30,256 nt of DNA from UBA1435 sp041663285 (GCA_041663285.1 JBAZSP010000014.1:1-30256), one strand, 5' to 3'. Shown: positions 1 through 6,110, counted from the first letter of the stretch. The notes: a model not told the origin generated them from the letters alone. Program-made: numbers and translations.

Positions 1-726
1 ACCACCCAAAAAATCATTCCCGATGCCGAAATCGGCAAATACCGGCATCAGCAGGTCGTCCTCAAAAACACCCAAACCGGCGAAATTGCCCACCGCCCAC
101 CGCCCGCCATCGAAGTTCCATACCTTATCACCGACTTTCTCGACTGGATAAATTCCCCCAAATCCCGCGAAACCCATCCGGCCATCCGTAGCGCCATCAC
201 CCAATATATTTTGGTCGCCATCCACCCCTTTATCGAAGGCAATGGCCGATGCAGCCGGGCGTTTGCTTTATTGCCGCTCTATGTCGAAGGCTACGATATC
301 CGCCGCCTCTTCTCTACCGAAGAATATTTCGACCGCAATGCCGAATCCTATTACGCCACCATCCAGTCTACTCACCAGCTCAATTCCGACATTTTTAAAC
401 GTGATCTAACCAGCTGGATCGAGTATTTTACCCAGGCTCTGGCAGTCGAGTTGTCCCGGGTAAAAGACAAAGTCCAAGCCCTTTCCCGTGATCTCAAATT
501 TAAACAAAAATTAGGTGGCAAACAAGTTCACTTGACTGAACGTCAAATAAAATTAGTCGAATACATGCAACAATTTGGTGGTCTCCGCATGCCCGACGCC
601 CAGTCACTTCTGCCCATGGTTTCCGACGATACGATTTGGCGTGACCTCAAAAAGCTGATTGACGACAAAGTATGTGAAAAACGCGGTTCTACCAAAGGTG
701 CCTACTACTGCCTCGCCAATGTCTGA
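1..726 (+). CDS. Fic family protein (AMPylase), 5'-truncated by window edge
   Basis: The open frame runs in from the window start, so the N-terminus is missing. The Fic core motif HPFIEGNGRCSR (about 223-258) matches HxFx(D/E)GNGRxxR: its His is the catalytic base and its second half binds the nucleotide phosphates. Fic enzymes usually transfer AMP from ATP to Ser/Thr/Tyr hydroxyls. The last ~65 residues (from LTERQIKLVEYMQ) look like a winged-helix domain, common at the C-end of stand-alone Fic proteins. Any inhibitory helix would lie outside the window. The gene stops with TGA 10 bp before the stop of a convergent minus-strand gene. Its last codons (701-718) recur twice further on, fused to ligA fragments. 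The family call is firm; the target is unknown. Confidence 0.9.
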   Translation, partial: TTQKIIPDAEIGKYRHQQVVLKNTQTGEIAHRPPPAIEVPYLITDFLDWINSPKSRETHPAIRSAITQYILVAIHPFIEGNGRCSRAFALLPLYVEGYDIRRLFSTEEYFDRNAESYYATIQSTHQLNSDIFKRDLTSWIEYFTQALAVELSRVKDKVQALSRDLKFKQKLGGKQVHLTERQIKLVEYMQQFGGLRMPDAQSLLPMVSDDTIWRDLKKLIDDKVCEKRGSTKGAYYCLANV

Positions 727-736
727 TTTTAAAGCC

Positions 737-1567
737 CTAAACCTTTCTTTCTGAAAACATCCCGGCGCTCCTTAATGTATCCAAAATTCGCCTATTTCTG
801 GCCACATCCTCTCTAGTTACTGGTAGTCCAACGTAGTTACCCCATTTTCTTTGATTTTCTAGAGTCACTTGGCTAAATCCACCGTCAACAATAAATTTTG
901 CCATAATTTTCCAGAAAGGTCCGGAAATTGCTTCAAAAGGCAAAGAATCCACCTTCCTTGTCCCTAAAGGCAAATGCATCCCTAGATACTTTTCCTTTTC
1001 CAAAATCCGGCTTAAATCCGCTAACATCCTTTTCAAATTATTTTCAACACCCTCTCCAACAATAGCTGCCATCTGATGTATTTCTTTATAATAATGCACC
1101 AAATCCACCAATACTCTGGCGCTTACCCCTCTTTCTCTTAACCCCGCTACCGCTCGTATTGTCAATTCCAAAGAATCCGGTTCGCAACAATTTTCCACAT
1201 AAACCACTTGCCCCCGAGCTCCTTTCTCCCACCAATCATAATCATTATCGGCCACATGTCGCTGATGAACCAGCAAATATCCTCCCTGTCGTCTACCGAT
1301 ATTCACCAATTCTTGTCGTGTTACCATTGCTCCAGCCAACGCCATATCGAGTAACTGCCTTTCGCCATTCTTACCATCAACCGGGCCATGCCATCCATCA
1401 ACTTTTAGAGGTGAATTACGGTTAGTGAATGGTTGCCAGCCTCCTCTTAAGCAAATCACTTCTACCCCCAATCCTCCAATTTGCGTTATTCCACCGTAAC
1501 CTTGAACCAATCTTTCTGGTCCCCCTAAACCAACACAATCACTAGATATCGTCCAATTAGTAGCCAT
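737..1567 (-). CDS. Hypothetical protein, 276 aa, minus-strand cargo of fic-ligA unit 1
   Basis: I do not recognise this family with confidence. ATG at 1567 (MATNWTISSDC) is preferred over an upstream GTG at 1594 because a -10-like TACATT lies 7 nt before it, as for other genes here. The protein is soluble, without signal peptide or membrane segments. Segments such as VYVENC, VLVDLVHYYKEI and GMHLPLGT, separated by helical stretches, faintly recall the metal-binding strands of xylose-isomerase/AP-endonuclease-2 TIM barrels; this is a weak inference. It lies between the fic 3' end and the first truncated ligA head and is transcribed away from ligA. Confidence 0.7.
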   Translation of the reverse strand: MATNWTISSDCVGLGGPERLVQGYGGITQIGGLGVEVICLRGGWQPFTNRNSPLKVDGWHGPVDGKNGERQLLDMALAGAMVTRQELVNIGRRQGGYLLVHQRHVADNDYDWWEKGARGQVVYVENCCEPDSLELTIRAVAGLRERGVSARVLVDLVHYYKEIHQMAAIVGEGVENNLKRMLADLSRILEKEKYLGMHLPLGTRKVDSLPFEAISGPFWKIMAKFIVDGGFSQVTLENQRKWGNYVGLPVTREDVARNRRILDTLRSAGMFSERKV

Positions 1568-1574
1568 TTTAAAA

Positions 1575-1580
1575 AATGTA
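1575..1580 (-). promoter_or_regulatory. -10-like TACATT before the 737-1567 gene
   Basis: Read on the minus strand, TACATT ends 7 nt before ATG 1567, predicting a transcript that starts at or next to the start codon. Confidence 0.4.
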
Positions 1581-1655
1581 TCGCATTGTATCACTTAATT
1601 CTTTTATTTCTCCAGGCTAAAATATCACTATGGTCACACTCGAATCCCTAGATTT

Positions 1656-1683
1656 AAAAAAATCACCCCCGAGCAGCTCGGGG
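1656..1683 (-). terminator. Intrinsic terminator for the 1760-2107 gene, made from ligA-head sequence
   Basis: On the minus strand a perfect 7-bp GC-rich stem (CCCCGAG / CTCGGGG, 3-nt loop) is followed after GTGA by seven T. It lies about 75 nt beyond the stop of the 1760-2107 gene, on the right strand to end its transcript. Confidence 0.6.
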
Positions 1684-1751
1684 AGCTCTTGATTGAGGCC
1701 AAAAAAGCCTATTACACCATCAGTACCCACTACTGCCTCGCCAGCGCCAAA
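1668..1751 (+). repeat. 84-bp direct repeat, copy A
   Basis: Identical base for base to 2835-2918 (copy B). It covers ligA codons ~14-30 plus the fic-tail fragment. The ligA-like sequence immediately upstream of the two copies is clearly diverged, so identity stops sharply at the left edge. Confidence 0.9.
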
Positions 1752-1759
1752 CTTTTATC

Positions 1760-2107
1760 CTATGTACGGGGTGTTTGCCTCTTAAGCGGGCATAGAACAT
1801 CTTTTCTTGCTAATACTGATTCGTGTATTCCAGCATAAAGTGCCATCGCCCTTACCGTACAACCTCCTTCTCGGCAAAGATCACAGAGCACGTTACCTGT
1901 GCCATCCAAGGAAACTCGTCGAGGAAATTGATCGCCAGAACCGCTTCTTTTTAGTTCTTCACTCGTCAAACCTGCAGATCCACATGTTATTTGTCTTTCA
2001 CTAATCGCGCCTCCCACTCTTTGTTTTTCCACCACTACCACCCTAACTCTATTGCCACTAGGAGGTCTACGTTTGGCTGTTCGTTCATATTCTGCCCTTC
2101 TTCTCAT
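1760..2107 (-). CDS. Hypothetical protein, 115 aa, Arg/Val-rich with C-terminal cysteines
   Basis: No family recognised. The N-terminal third is strongly basic (MRRRAEYERTAKRR); the C-terminal third has a Cys group (VLCDLCREGGC) and ends with a CP dipeptide about 10 residues before the stop. No signal peptide or membrane segment is visible. It is the first cargo gene of unit 2 and is followed on its own strand by the hairpin terminator at 1656-1683. The G-rich minus strand favours such composition, so a rapidly evolving or decaying gene is possible. Confidence 0.5.
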   Translation of the reverse strand: MRRRAEYERTAKRRPPSGNRVRVVVVEKQRVGGAISERQITCGSAGLTSEELKRSGSGDQFPRRVSLDGTGNVLCDLCREGGCTVRAMALYAGIHESVLARKDVLCPLKRQTPRT

Positions 2108-2161
2108 ATTTGTATTACAAATCAGTTCAAATTATATCATCATATTCGGCCATATATCAAT

Positions 2162-2398
2162 TTAGCCTGTACCTGGCTTATTTCCTAGCCCAAGTTTAGG
2201 ATCTGGAGGATTAATGCATCCTACATTTTCTGCCTTTAAGTGTTGCCTTCTCAGGCATATGCCTCTCTTTAACCTATTGCACAACAGCCCTGCTTCCCTA
2301 AAGACCACTAACCCCTGTCTGCCTTCACCAGCCCGAACCACAGTATCGATATCAGCATCACACCAATAAAATCCAAACTCCGCGATTCTTAAAGTCAT
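2162..2398 (-). CDS. Hypothetical protein, 78 aa, Cys-containing
   Basis: Unrecognised small protein (MTLRIAEFGFYWC...). AGAGGA lies 9 nt before the ATG, a possible Shine-Dalgarno site and unusual here. The segment RQGLVVFREAGLLC resembles RQSLIVDIGENGLC in the 5530-5763 protein, and CINPPDP near the end echoes the CP ends of neighbouring small proteins. Homology is suggestive only. It lies 54 bp upstream, on the minus strand, of the 1760-2107 gene and may be co-transcribed with it. Confidence 0.45.
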   Translation of the reverse strand: MTLRIAEFGFYWCDADIDTVVRAGEGRQGLVVFREAGLLCNRLKRGICLRRQHLKAENVGCINPPDPKLGLGNKPGTG

Positions 2399-2454
2399 AA
2401 AGATATTTCCTCTGGTTTTTTAATCAAGTAATTTATCCGGCTTCTTTAATTACT

Positions 2455-2476
2455 CGATCTTCAAAAAATCACCCCC
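2455..2476 (+). repeat. Short ligA-head relic
   Basis: The segment GATCTTCAAAAAATCACCCCC combines the ATCTTCAAAAA of head B with the AATCACCCCC of head A. The rest of the ligA head is gone. It lies just past the stop of the 2496-2720 gene, as heads A and B do for their neighbouring minus-strand genes. Confidence 0.5.
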
Positions 2477-2495
2477 GGGAAACCCCTAATTTCAA

Positions 2496-2720
2496 TTAAG
2501 TTTTTGGTCTCGGCGGCCGTGGGCAAATAAGGCTCCAGCGCATATTGCAGTGACGGCCATTCTGGCCTAGCTGGCTGCATCCATCAAAACTATCTCCGCG
2601 GTATTCTACTATGCCGTCATCAGACTTGAATATATATCCGGAGGTTCCTCCGTCACACCGATAACCCCAAAAAATATTATGTTTTACCCTTACCGAGTTG
2701 CGCTCACTCCCACCAGCCAT
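2496..2720 (-). CDS. Hypothetical small Cys-rich protein, 74 aa (MAGG-type)
   Basis: ATG at 2720 (MAGGSERNSVRV) is chosen over an upstream TTG at 2756 because TAAAAT (2728-2733, minus strand) sits 7 nt before it. The protein is hydrophilic, with Cys residues in RCDGG, DGC, NGRHC and ICP. MAGG start, NGR-x-C and WSL...C recur in the 5814-6110 protein, suggesting a diverged family. No signal peptide. It lies in unit 2, directly left of the second truncated ligA head. Confidence 0.5.
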   Translation of the reverse strand: MAGGSERNSVRVKHNIFWGYRCDGGTSGYIFKSDDGIVEYRGDSFDGCSQLGQNGRHCNMRWSLICPRPPRPKT

Positions 2721-2727
2721 ATACTTA

Positions 2728-2733
2728 ATTTTA
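2728..2733 (-). promoter_or_regulatory. -10 TAAAAT before the 2496-2720 gene
   Basis: Minus-strand TAAAAT ends 7 nt before ATG 2720; it supports the internal start and a leaderless transcript. Confidence 0.45.
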
Positions 2734-2823
2734 CCTCTATTTTTCGCGCTTATCAATTACTACCACCTTTTAAATTTCTTGGGCTAAAATAAACCATGGT
2801 TACCCTAGAATCCCTCAATCTTC

Positions 2824-2849
2824 AAAAACTTGCTCCCGAGCAGCTCGGG
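2824..2849 (-). terminator. Likely intrinsic terminator for the 2958-3155 gene, within ligA head B
   Basis: On the minus strand CCCGAG-CTG-CTCGGG forms a hairpin, extendable with one bulge by flanking GAGC/GCTC, followed after AGCAAG by five T. Weaker than the copy at 1656-1683 but in the equivalent place. Confidence 0.45.
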
Positions 2850-2918
2850 GAGCTCTTGATTGAGGCCAAAAAAGCCTATTACACCATCAGTACCCACTAC
2901 TGCCTCGCCAGCGCCAAA
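2835..2918 (+). repeat. 84-bp direct repeat, copy B
   Basis: Identical to 1668-1751 and in the same orientation. The true ligA head at 3465 does not share this identity: its equivalent stretch differs at many third positions and then continues as ligA. Confidence 0.9.
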
Positions 2919-2957
2919 AAGGTTCTATTTATCTCATCCCAATATCAAATCTTACAC

Positions 2958-3155
2958 TTATTGGTCCCTCTGACGCAGCATTCTTAACGCATCTAACGCA
3001 TCTCCCCTTCTCTCCGCTGGCACCTGGCTGTAATCTCCTGCCCCATTTACGCCAACCTTCTCTTTATCCGCTGGCCGCCTCGCTTTGCTTGCACCACCTT
3101 GTCTCGCCAAAAACCTTCTTACCATCCCAACAACAGCCTCCTTCTTAGTCCCCAT
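2958..3155 (-). CDS. Hypothetical basic protein, 65 aa
   Basis: Unrecognised Lys/Arg-rich protein (MGTKKEAVVGMVRRFLARQGG...). TAAGAT (3163-3168, minus strand) 7 nt before the ATG supports its own start. It is in the same frame as the upstream 3198-3410 gene, separated by two consecutive TAA codons and 13 sense codons, so the pair could be remnants of one longer gene. It is the promoter-distal cargo gene of unit 3, followed on its strand by ligA head B. Confidence 0.4.
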   Translation of the reverse strand: MGTKKEAVVGMVRRFLARQGGASKARRPADKEKVGVNGAGDYSQVPAERRGDALDALRMLRQRDQ

Positions 3156-3162
3156 GGGTCTT

Positions 3163-3168
3163 ATCTTA
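3163..3168 (-). promoter_or_regulatory. -10-like TAAGAT before the 2958-3155 gene
   Basis: Minus-strand TAAGAT ends 7 nt before ATG 3155, matching the spacing seen at other starts in the window. Confidence 0.35.
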
Positions 3169-3197
3169 CACCATTCTTGCCAAAACCAAAAAACTTA

Positions 3198-3410
3198 TTA
3201 CGCGCTTTCTTTTAGCAGCTGGAAGGCTACTCTAGAAAAAGTTTTAATCCGGGTAGCTTCAGCCCTAGTCAACCCACCTCGCCTTACTCCCTCGGCTATC
3301 GAAGGTTCCACAAGCACAAGTCTTGCCATTCTTCCTGGAACAGAATCGCTTGTGTCCCCAGCAATTCTTTTAACAACTCCAATGAAGCTTTCTACTTTTT
3401 GGTATGACAT
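3198..3410 (-). CDS. Hypothetical protein, 70 aa
   Basis: Unrecognised, probably helical protein (MSYQKVESFIGVVKRIAG...) with a basic, Ala-rich second half (GLTRAEATRIKTF). No Cys, signal peptide or membrane segment. TATGAT (3417-3422, minus strand) exactly 6 nt before the ATG marks a probable leaderless start. It is divergent from ligA, whose -10 lies 43 bp from this start. Ends with tandem TAA codons in frame with the next small gene. Confidence 0.5.
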   Translation of the reverse strand: MSYQKVESFIGVVKRIAGDTSDSVPGRMARLVLVEPSIAEGVRRGGLTRAEATRIKTFSRVAFQLLKESA

Positions 3411-3416
3411 AACTCG

Positions 3417-3422
3417 ATCATA
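3417..3422 (-). promoter_or_regulatory. -10 TATGAT before the 3198-3410 gene
   Basis: Minus-strand TATGAT, 6 nt, then ATG 3410. Divergent from the ligA promoter. Confidence 0.45.
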
Positions 3423-3452
3423 TCAGTTTATCAACCGTCATTTGCTTTCGGC

Positions 3453-3458
3453 TATAAT
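3453..3458 (+). promoter_or_regulatory. ligA -10 box TATAAT
   Basis: A perfect TATAAT ends 6 nt before ATG 3465. Initiation at the usual distance would fall on the A of the start codon. No Shine-Dalgarno sequence is present and no clear -35 was found. Confidence 0.65.
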
Positions 3459-3464
3459 TTCCAT

Positions 3465-5540
3465 ATGGTCACTCTCGACTCCCTCAACCTTCAAAAAGCC
3501 ACTCCCGAAGAATTAGGCGAGCTCTTAATTGAGGCCAAAAAAGCTTACTACACCACCGGTAAGCCGATAATGGACGATCACACCTACGACACCCTCGAAG
3601 CCATTTTAAAACAAAAAAATCCTCACCACCGCCTTTTTCAAAAGGTAGGTAACTCAAACTTCGATACCGGCTTCGAAAAAAAGCCCCACTCCATGCCCAT
3701 GGGTTCCCAAAACAAAGTCACCACCTTCAACGAAATGGTTCATTATTTTGAATTAAAATCCAAAGCCGCGAGCATTGTAGATATGCGAAGCATATCGTAC
3801 GTTGTCCAGCCCAAGTGCGACGGTATTTCCCTCGAAATCGAATATCAAAAGGGTAAGGTAGTCGACGCCATTACTCGGGGTGATGGCTTTATCGGCGATG
3901 TCGTCACCCAAAACATCGTCAAAATGCAAAATTTTGTGCCTGTCCTTAAACAAAAATTTACCGGTTCCATCCGCTGCGAAATCATCGTTACCTATAAGGA
4001 TTTTAAGAAATTAAATCTGCTTACTTCAAAACTTGTTACGCCCTCCCATTCTCAAGGGGAGGGTGGGGGAGGGGTTTCGTATTCTAATCCCCGTAATGCG
4101 GCGGCGGGCTTGCCCGCCAAAGCTGAGACTATTACTCAATATTCTAATCCTAGGAATGCGGCGGCGGGATTAACCCAACGCCTGGATTCCAAATATTCCG
4201 ATCTCTGCACCCTTCTGGCAGTCGATATCTATCCGGTAAGCGTAGCTACCGAAAATGAAAAAATCCGGCTTCTTCAATCTCTTGGTATTTCCACCGTCGA
4301 AACTCATCACTGCCAAAACTTCGACAATATCGAGCAAGTCTACCAAAGGTTCCTAGCCACCGACCGCAAAAATTACCCCTTCGATATCGACGGTCTGGTT
4401 ATCAAAATTGACAACTTGAAGCTACAGCAATCCCTTGGCTCTCACGCCAACCGCCCCAAAGGCCAGGTTGCCTACAAATTTCCCGCCTCCACCAATCAAA
4501 CCCGAATCCTTTCCGTTAATTGGCAGGTTGGCCCTTTGGGCACCATCACGCCAGTGGCCAAGGTTGAGCCAATCGAACTGTCCGGCGCAGTGGTTACCTT
4601 CGCCTCACTAGCCAACTACGAACTTATTAAAGAAAAAAACATTAATGTCGGTGATATCGTCCAAATCTCCCGCCGCGGTGACGTTATTCCCCATATCGAA
4701 AAAATCATTTCCAAGGTAACTCCTGGCCACCTTGTGCCACCCAAAACCTGTCCTTCTTGCGCCACTGATTTAATTATTGAATCAAAGTTCTTACGTTGCC
4801 CCAATAATCAAAAATGTCTGGCCCAAATTTTAGGCAGCCTCCGTCTTTTTTGTGATACTCTGGAAATCCGCGGTATCTCCGACAAGACTATTGAAAAGTT
4901 ATACCAAGCCGGCCGCCTCCGGTTACCAGGCGATTTCTATCGTTTGACCGTTAACGATTTTATTGATCTTGAAGGCCTGGGCCAAAAATCGGGCCAAAAC
5001 ATCATTCACCAGATTCAGTCCAAAAAAATTTTAACCGTCCGGCAGCTTTTTGACGCCGCCATCATTCCCAATTTTAGTGCCGCCCGTATCCAGCAGCTTA
5101 TAGAAGCCGGTTTTGATACCCCCGAAAAAATTCTCAATCTCGCTGTTTCTGATCTCGAATCACTGCCCGGTTTCAAAATTACCCTGGCTCAAAAAATTAT
5201 TGACGGTATCAACCTTCGGCGTCCCTGGATCGCCTCCATCCTTTCCCAAACAAATATTCAAAAATCAACCATCACAAATCACCAATCACTTTCCGGCTTA
5301 ACCTTCTGCATCACCGGCAGTCTTTCCCGCCCCCGCAAAAAAATTATCGAAGATATCGAATCCGCTGGTGGCAAAGTCGCTTCGGGCGTCTCCTCCAATA
5401 CCTCCTATTTGGTTACCAATGAAACCGAGTCTGGCTCAACCAAGTTCCAAACCGCCAAAAAATTCGGAGTAAAGATCATTTCCGAGCCCGATTTCTACCA
5501 GCTTCTTTCAACCAACCAGTTAGCAAACCCTACAAAGTAA
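3465..5540 (+). CDS. ligA: NAD-dependent DNA ligase LigA, with in-frame insertions
   Basis: Seals nicks in duplex DNA using NAD+; essential for Okazaki-fragment joining and repair. Order of parts: helical NMN-binding head (residues 1-70), adenylation domain with catalytic Lys117 in QPKCDG, TRGDGFIGD, PRNAAAG and DGLVIKID motifs, OB fold, four-Cys zinc finger (CPSC...CPNNQKC), helix-hairpin-helix region, and C-terminal BRCT domain (from LSGLTFCITG). At 691 aa it is slightly longer than usual. The excess includes a ~33-codon insertion with a second PRNAAAG copy (about 4036-4134) and a ~12-codon palindromic segment before Lys117 (about 3762-3800). Preceded by two truncated copies of its own head; its last 11 bp overlap a convergent gene. 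Confidence 0.97.
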   Translation: MVTLDSLNLQKATPEELGELLIEAKKAYYTTGKPIMDDHTYDTLEAILKQKNPHHRLFQKVGNSNFDTGFEKKPHSMPMGSQNKVTTFNEMVHYFELKSKAASIVDMRSISYVVQPKCDGISLEIEYQKGKVVDAITRGDGFIGDVVTQNIVKMQNFVPVLKQKFTGSIRCEIIVTYKDFKKLNLLTSKLVTPSHSQGEGGGGVSYSNPRNAAAGLPAKAETITQYSNPRNAAAGLTQRLDSKYSDLCTLLAVDIYPVSVATENEKIRLLQSLGISTVETHHCQNFDNIEQVYQRFLATDRKNYPFDIDGLVIKIDNLKLQQSLGSHANRPKGQVAYKFPASTNQTRILSVNWQVGPLGTITPVAKVEPIELSGAVVTFASLANYELIKEKNINVGDIVQISRRGDVIPHIEKIISKVTPGHLVPPKTCPSCATDLIIESKFLRCPNNQKCLAQILGSLRLFCDTLEIRGISDKTIEKLYQAGRLRLPGDFYRLTVNDFIDLEGLGQKSGQNIIHQIQSKKILTVRQLFDAAIIPNFSAARIQQLIEAGFDTPEKILNLAVSDLESLPGFKITLAQKIIDGINLRRPWIASILSQTNIQKSTITNHQSLSGLTFCITGSLSRPRKKIIEDIESAGGKVASGVSSNTSYLVTNETESGSTKFQTAKKFGVKIISEPDFYQLLSTNQLANPTK
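3762..3800 (+). repeat. In-frame palindromic segment inside ligA
   Basis: GATATGC-GAA-GCATATC (3780-3796) is a perfect 7-bp inverted repeat. It encodes part of a segment (AASIVDMRSIS) between the head and YVVQPKCDG that I would not expect in LigA. It resembles the small palindromic elements that insert in frame into Rickettsia genes. Confidence 0.45.
4036..4165 (+). repeat. REP-like insertion with duplicated PRNAAAG codons inside ligA
   Basis: A G-run palindromic stretch (CCTCCC...GGGGAGGGTGGGGGAGGGG, 4044-4075) is followed by codons for YSNPRNAAAGL, a GGCGGGCTTGCCCGCC palindrome, about 8 further codons, and then YSNPRNAAAGL again. The two copies use different codons (ccc cgt ... ggc ttg versus cct agg ... 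gga tta). The frame stays open and the second copy continues as normal ligase. Confidence 0.75.
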
Positions 5541-5763
5541 GTCTTCTTGGGCATGTTCCCGCCTCCCTCTGGCTTACACAAACCGCAAGTGTTTGATGAT
5601 CAAATCCTTCCTGTTGGCAGTCAACAGTCACTCCGGTGTCGTGACCACATAGTCCGTTTTCACCAATATCTACAATTAAAGATTGTCTGCTCGGGTGACC
5701 AAAACCTTCAGGAGCCAACACGCATCTTCGCTGTTCTTTTTTTTCTACGCTACTTCCTGCCAT
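5530..5763 (-). CDS. Hypothetical small Cys-rich protein, 77 aa (MAGS-type)
   Basis: Unrecognised hydrophilic protein with 5 Cys and no signal peptide. The segment LIVDIGENGLCGHDTGVTV aligns with RLVEVDENGRCCKEVGVEE in the neighbouring 5814-6110 product, and both have a later L.VC or LC and a CP pair, so the two are probably diverged paralogues. AT-rich sequence before ATG 5763 offers several -10-like options. Its stop overlaps the last 11 bp of ligA. Confidence 0.55.
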   Translation of the reverse strand: MAGSSVEKKEQRRCVLAPEGFGHPSRQSLIVDIGENGLCGHDTGVTVDCQQEGFDHQTLAVCVSQREAGTCPRRLTL

Positions 5764-5813
5764 ATTTTTATAAAATTTTATAAAAATAATTAACCTAATT
5801 TGTCACAATTTTA

Positions 5814-6110
5814 CTATTCACATCCTTCCGATCTTCCGGGAACCCTATCACCCAATAATCTTAAGGGGTTTCTCAAATCCACCATCTTACCGAGAGGGCA
5901 CCCCCCCTGCTCCTTTTTGCATCCCCTTTGGGTATAACATAGGCTCCAACTGTGGACGGGGTTTTTACCTCCCTCCTCAACTCCAACTTCCTTGCAACAC
6001 CGGCCGTTTTCATCCACTTCGACCAGCCGAGTATCCGGGCTACCACGTCCGCATCCATCATTCACACACTCTACCACCGTACACCGCTCTACTCTTAATC
6101 CACCAGCCAT
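5814..6110 (-). CDS. Hypothetical small Cys-rich protein, 98 aa (MAGG-type)
   Basis: Nine Cys in 98 residues (RC, EC, GC, RCC, LC, GC, GC, GC), suggesting metal binding or disulfides; no signal peptide is visible. Shares the ENG-x-C...GV core with the 5530-5763 protein and MAGG, NGR-x-C and WSL with the 2496-2720 protein. The start is CCAGCCATAT on the plus strand, the same context as 2720. It is divergent from the 6165 gene and upstream of 5530-5763 in the same direction. An internal ATG at 6061 in another frame gives a 62-codon shadow that I discount. Confidence 0.55.
   Translation of the reverse strand: MAGGLRVERCTVVECVNDGCGRGSPDTRLVEVDENGRCCKEVGVEEGGKNPVHSWSLCYTQRGCKKEQGGCPLGKMVDLRNPLRLLGDRVPGRSEGCE

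Larger units (their letters stand above)
1618..1751 (+). pseudogene. Truncated ligA head A (promoter plus ~30 codons) joined to a fic-tail fragment
   Basis: TAAAAT (1618-1623), 6 nt, then ATG 1630 reproduces the spacing of the ligA promoter. The reading resembles LigA residues 1-30 (MVTLESLDLKK...) but carries a frameshift before the CCCGAG block, so it reaches a stop early. After the codons matching KKAYYT the sequence leaves ligA and runs into CCCACTACTGCCTCGCCA (1726-1743), which matches the fic 3' end (701-718) at 17 of 18 bases. Positions 1668-1751 are identical to 2835-2918. Confidence 0.8.
2785..2987 (+). pseudogene. Truncated ligA head B with promoter, fused to a fic-tail fragment
   Basis: TAAAAT (2785-2790) lies 5 nt before ATG 2796. 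The frame is intact for 63 codons: MVTLESLNLQKLAPEQLGEL and the next ~10 codons match LigA residues 1-30, after which it reads a fic-tail-like THYCLASAK and then unrelated residues to a stop at 2987. Differences from the true ligA head are mostly synonymous or conservative, as expected of a once-functional allele. It could be expressed as a short peptide but cannot be a ligase. Confidence 0.8.

Noticed and set aside
1159..2188. Plus-strand frames of 65-88 codons at 1159, 1807 and 1991
   Set aside because: They lie opposite better-supported minus-strand genes, have no promoter-like start and show no recognisable protein features.
3156..3200. Stop-codon recoding joining the 3198-3410 and 2958-3155 frames
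   Set aside because: The frames are separated by two tandem TAA codons and the second has its own -10-like box; readthrough is less likely than two genes or decay.
1618..3464. CRISPR array or true integron
   Set aside because: The repeats are few, 84 bp or more, irregularly spaced and derived from ligA and fic; no Cas gene or integron integrase is present.
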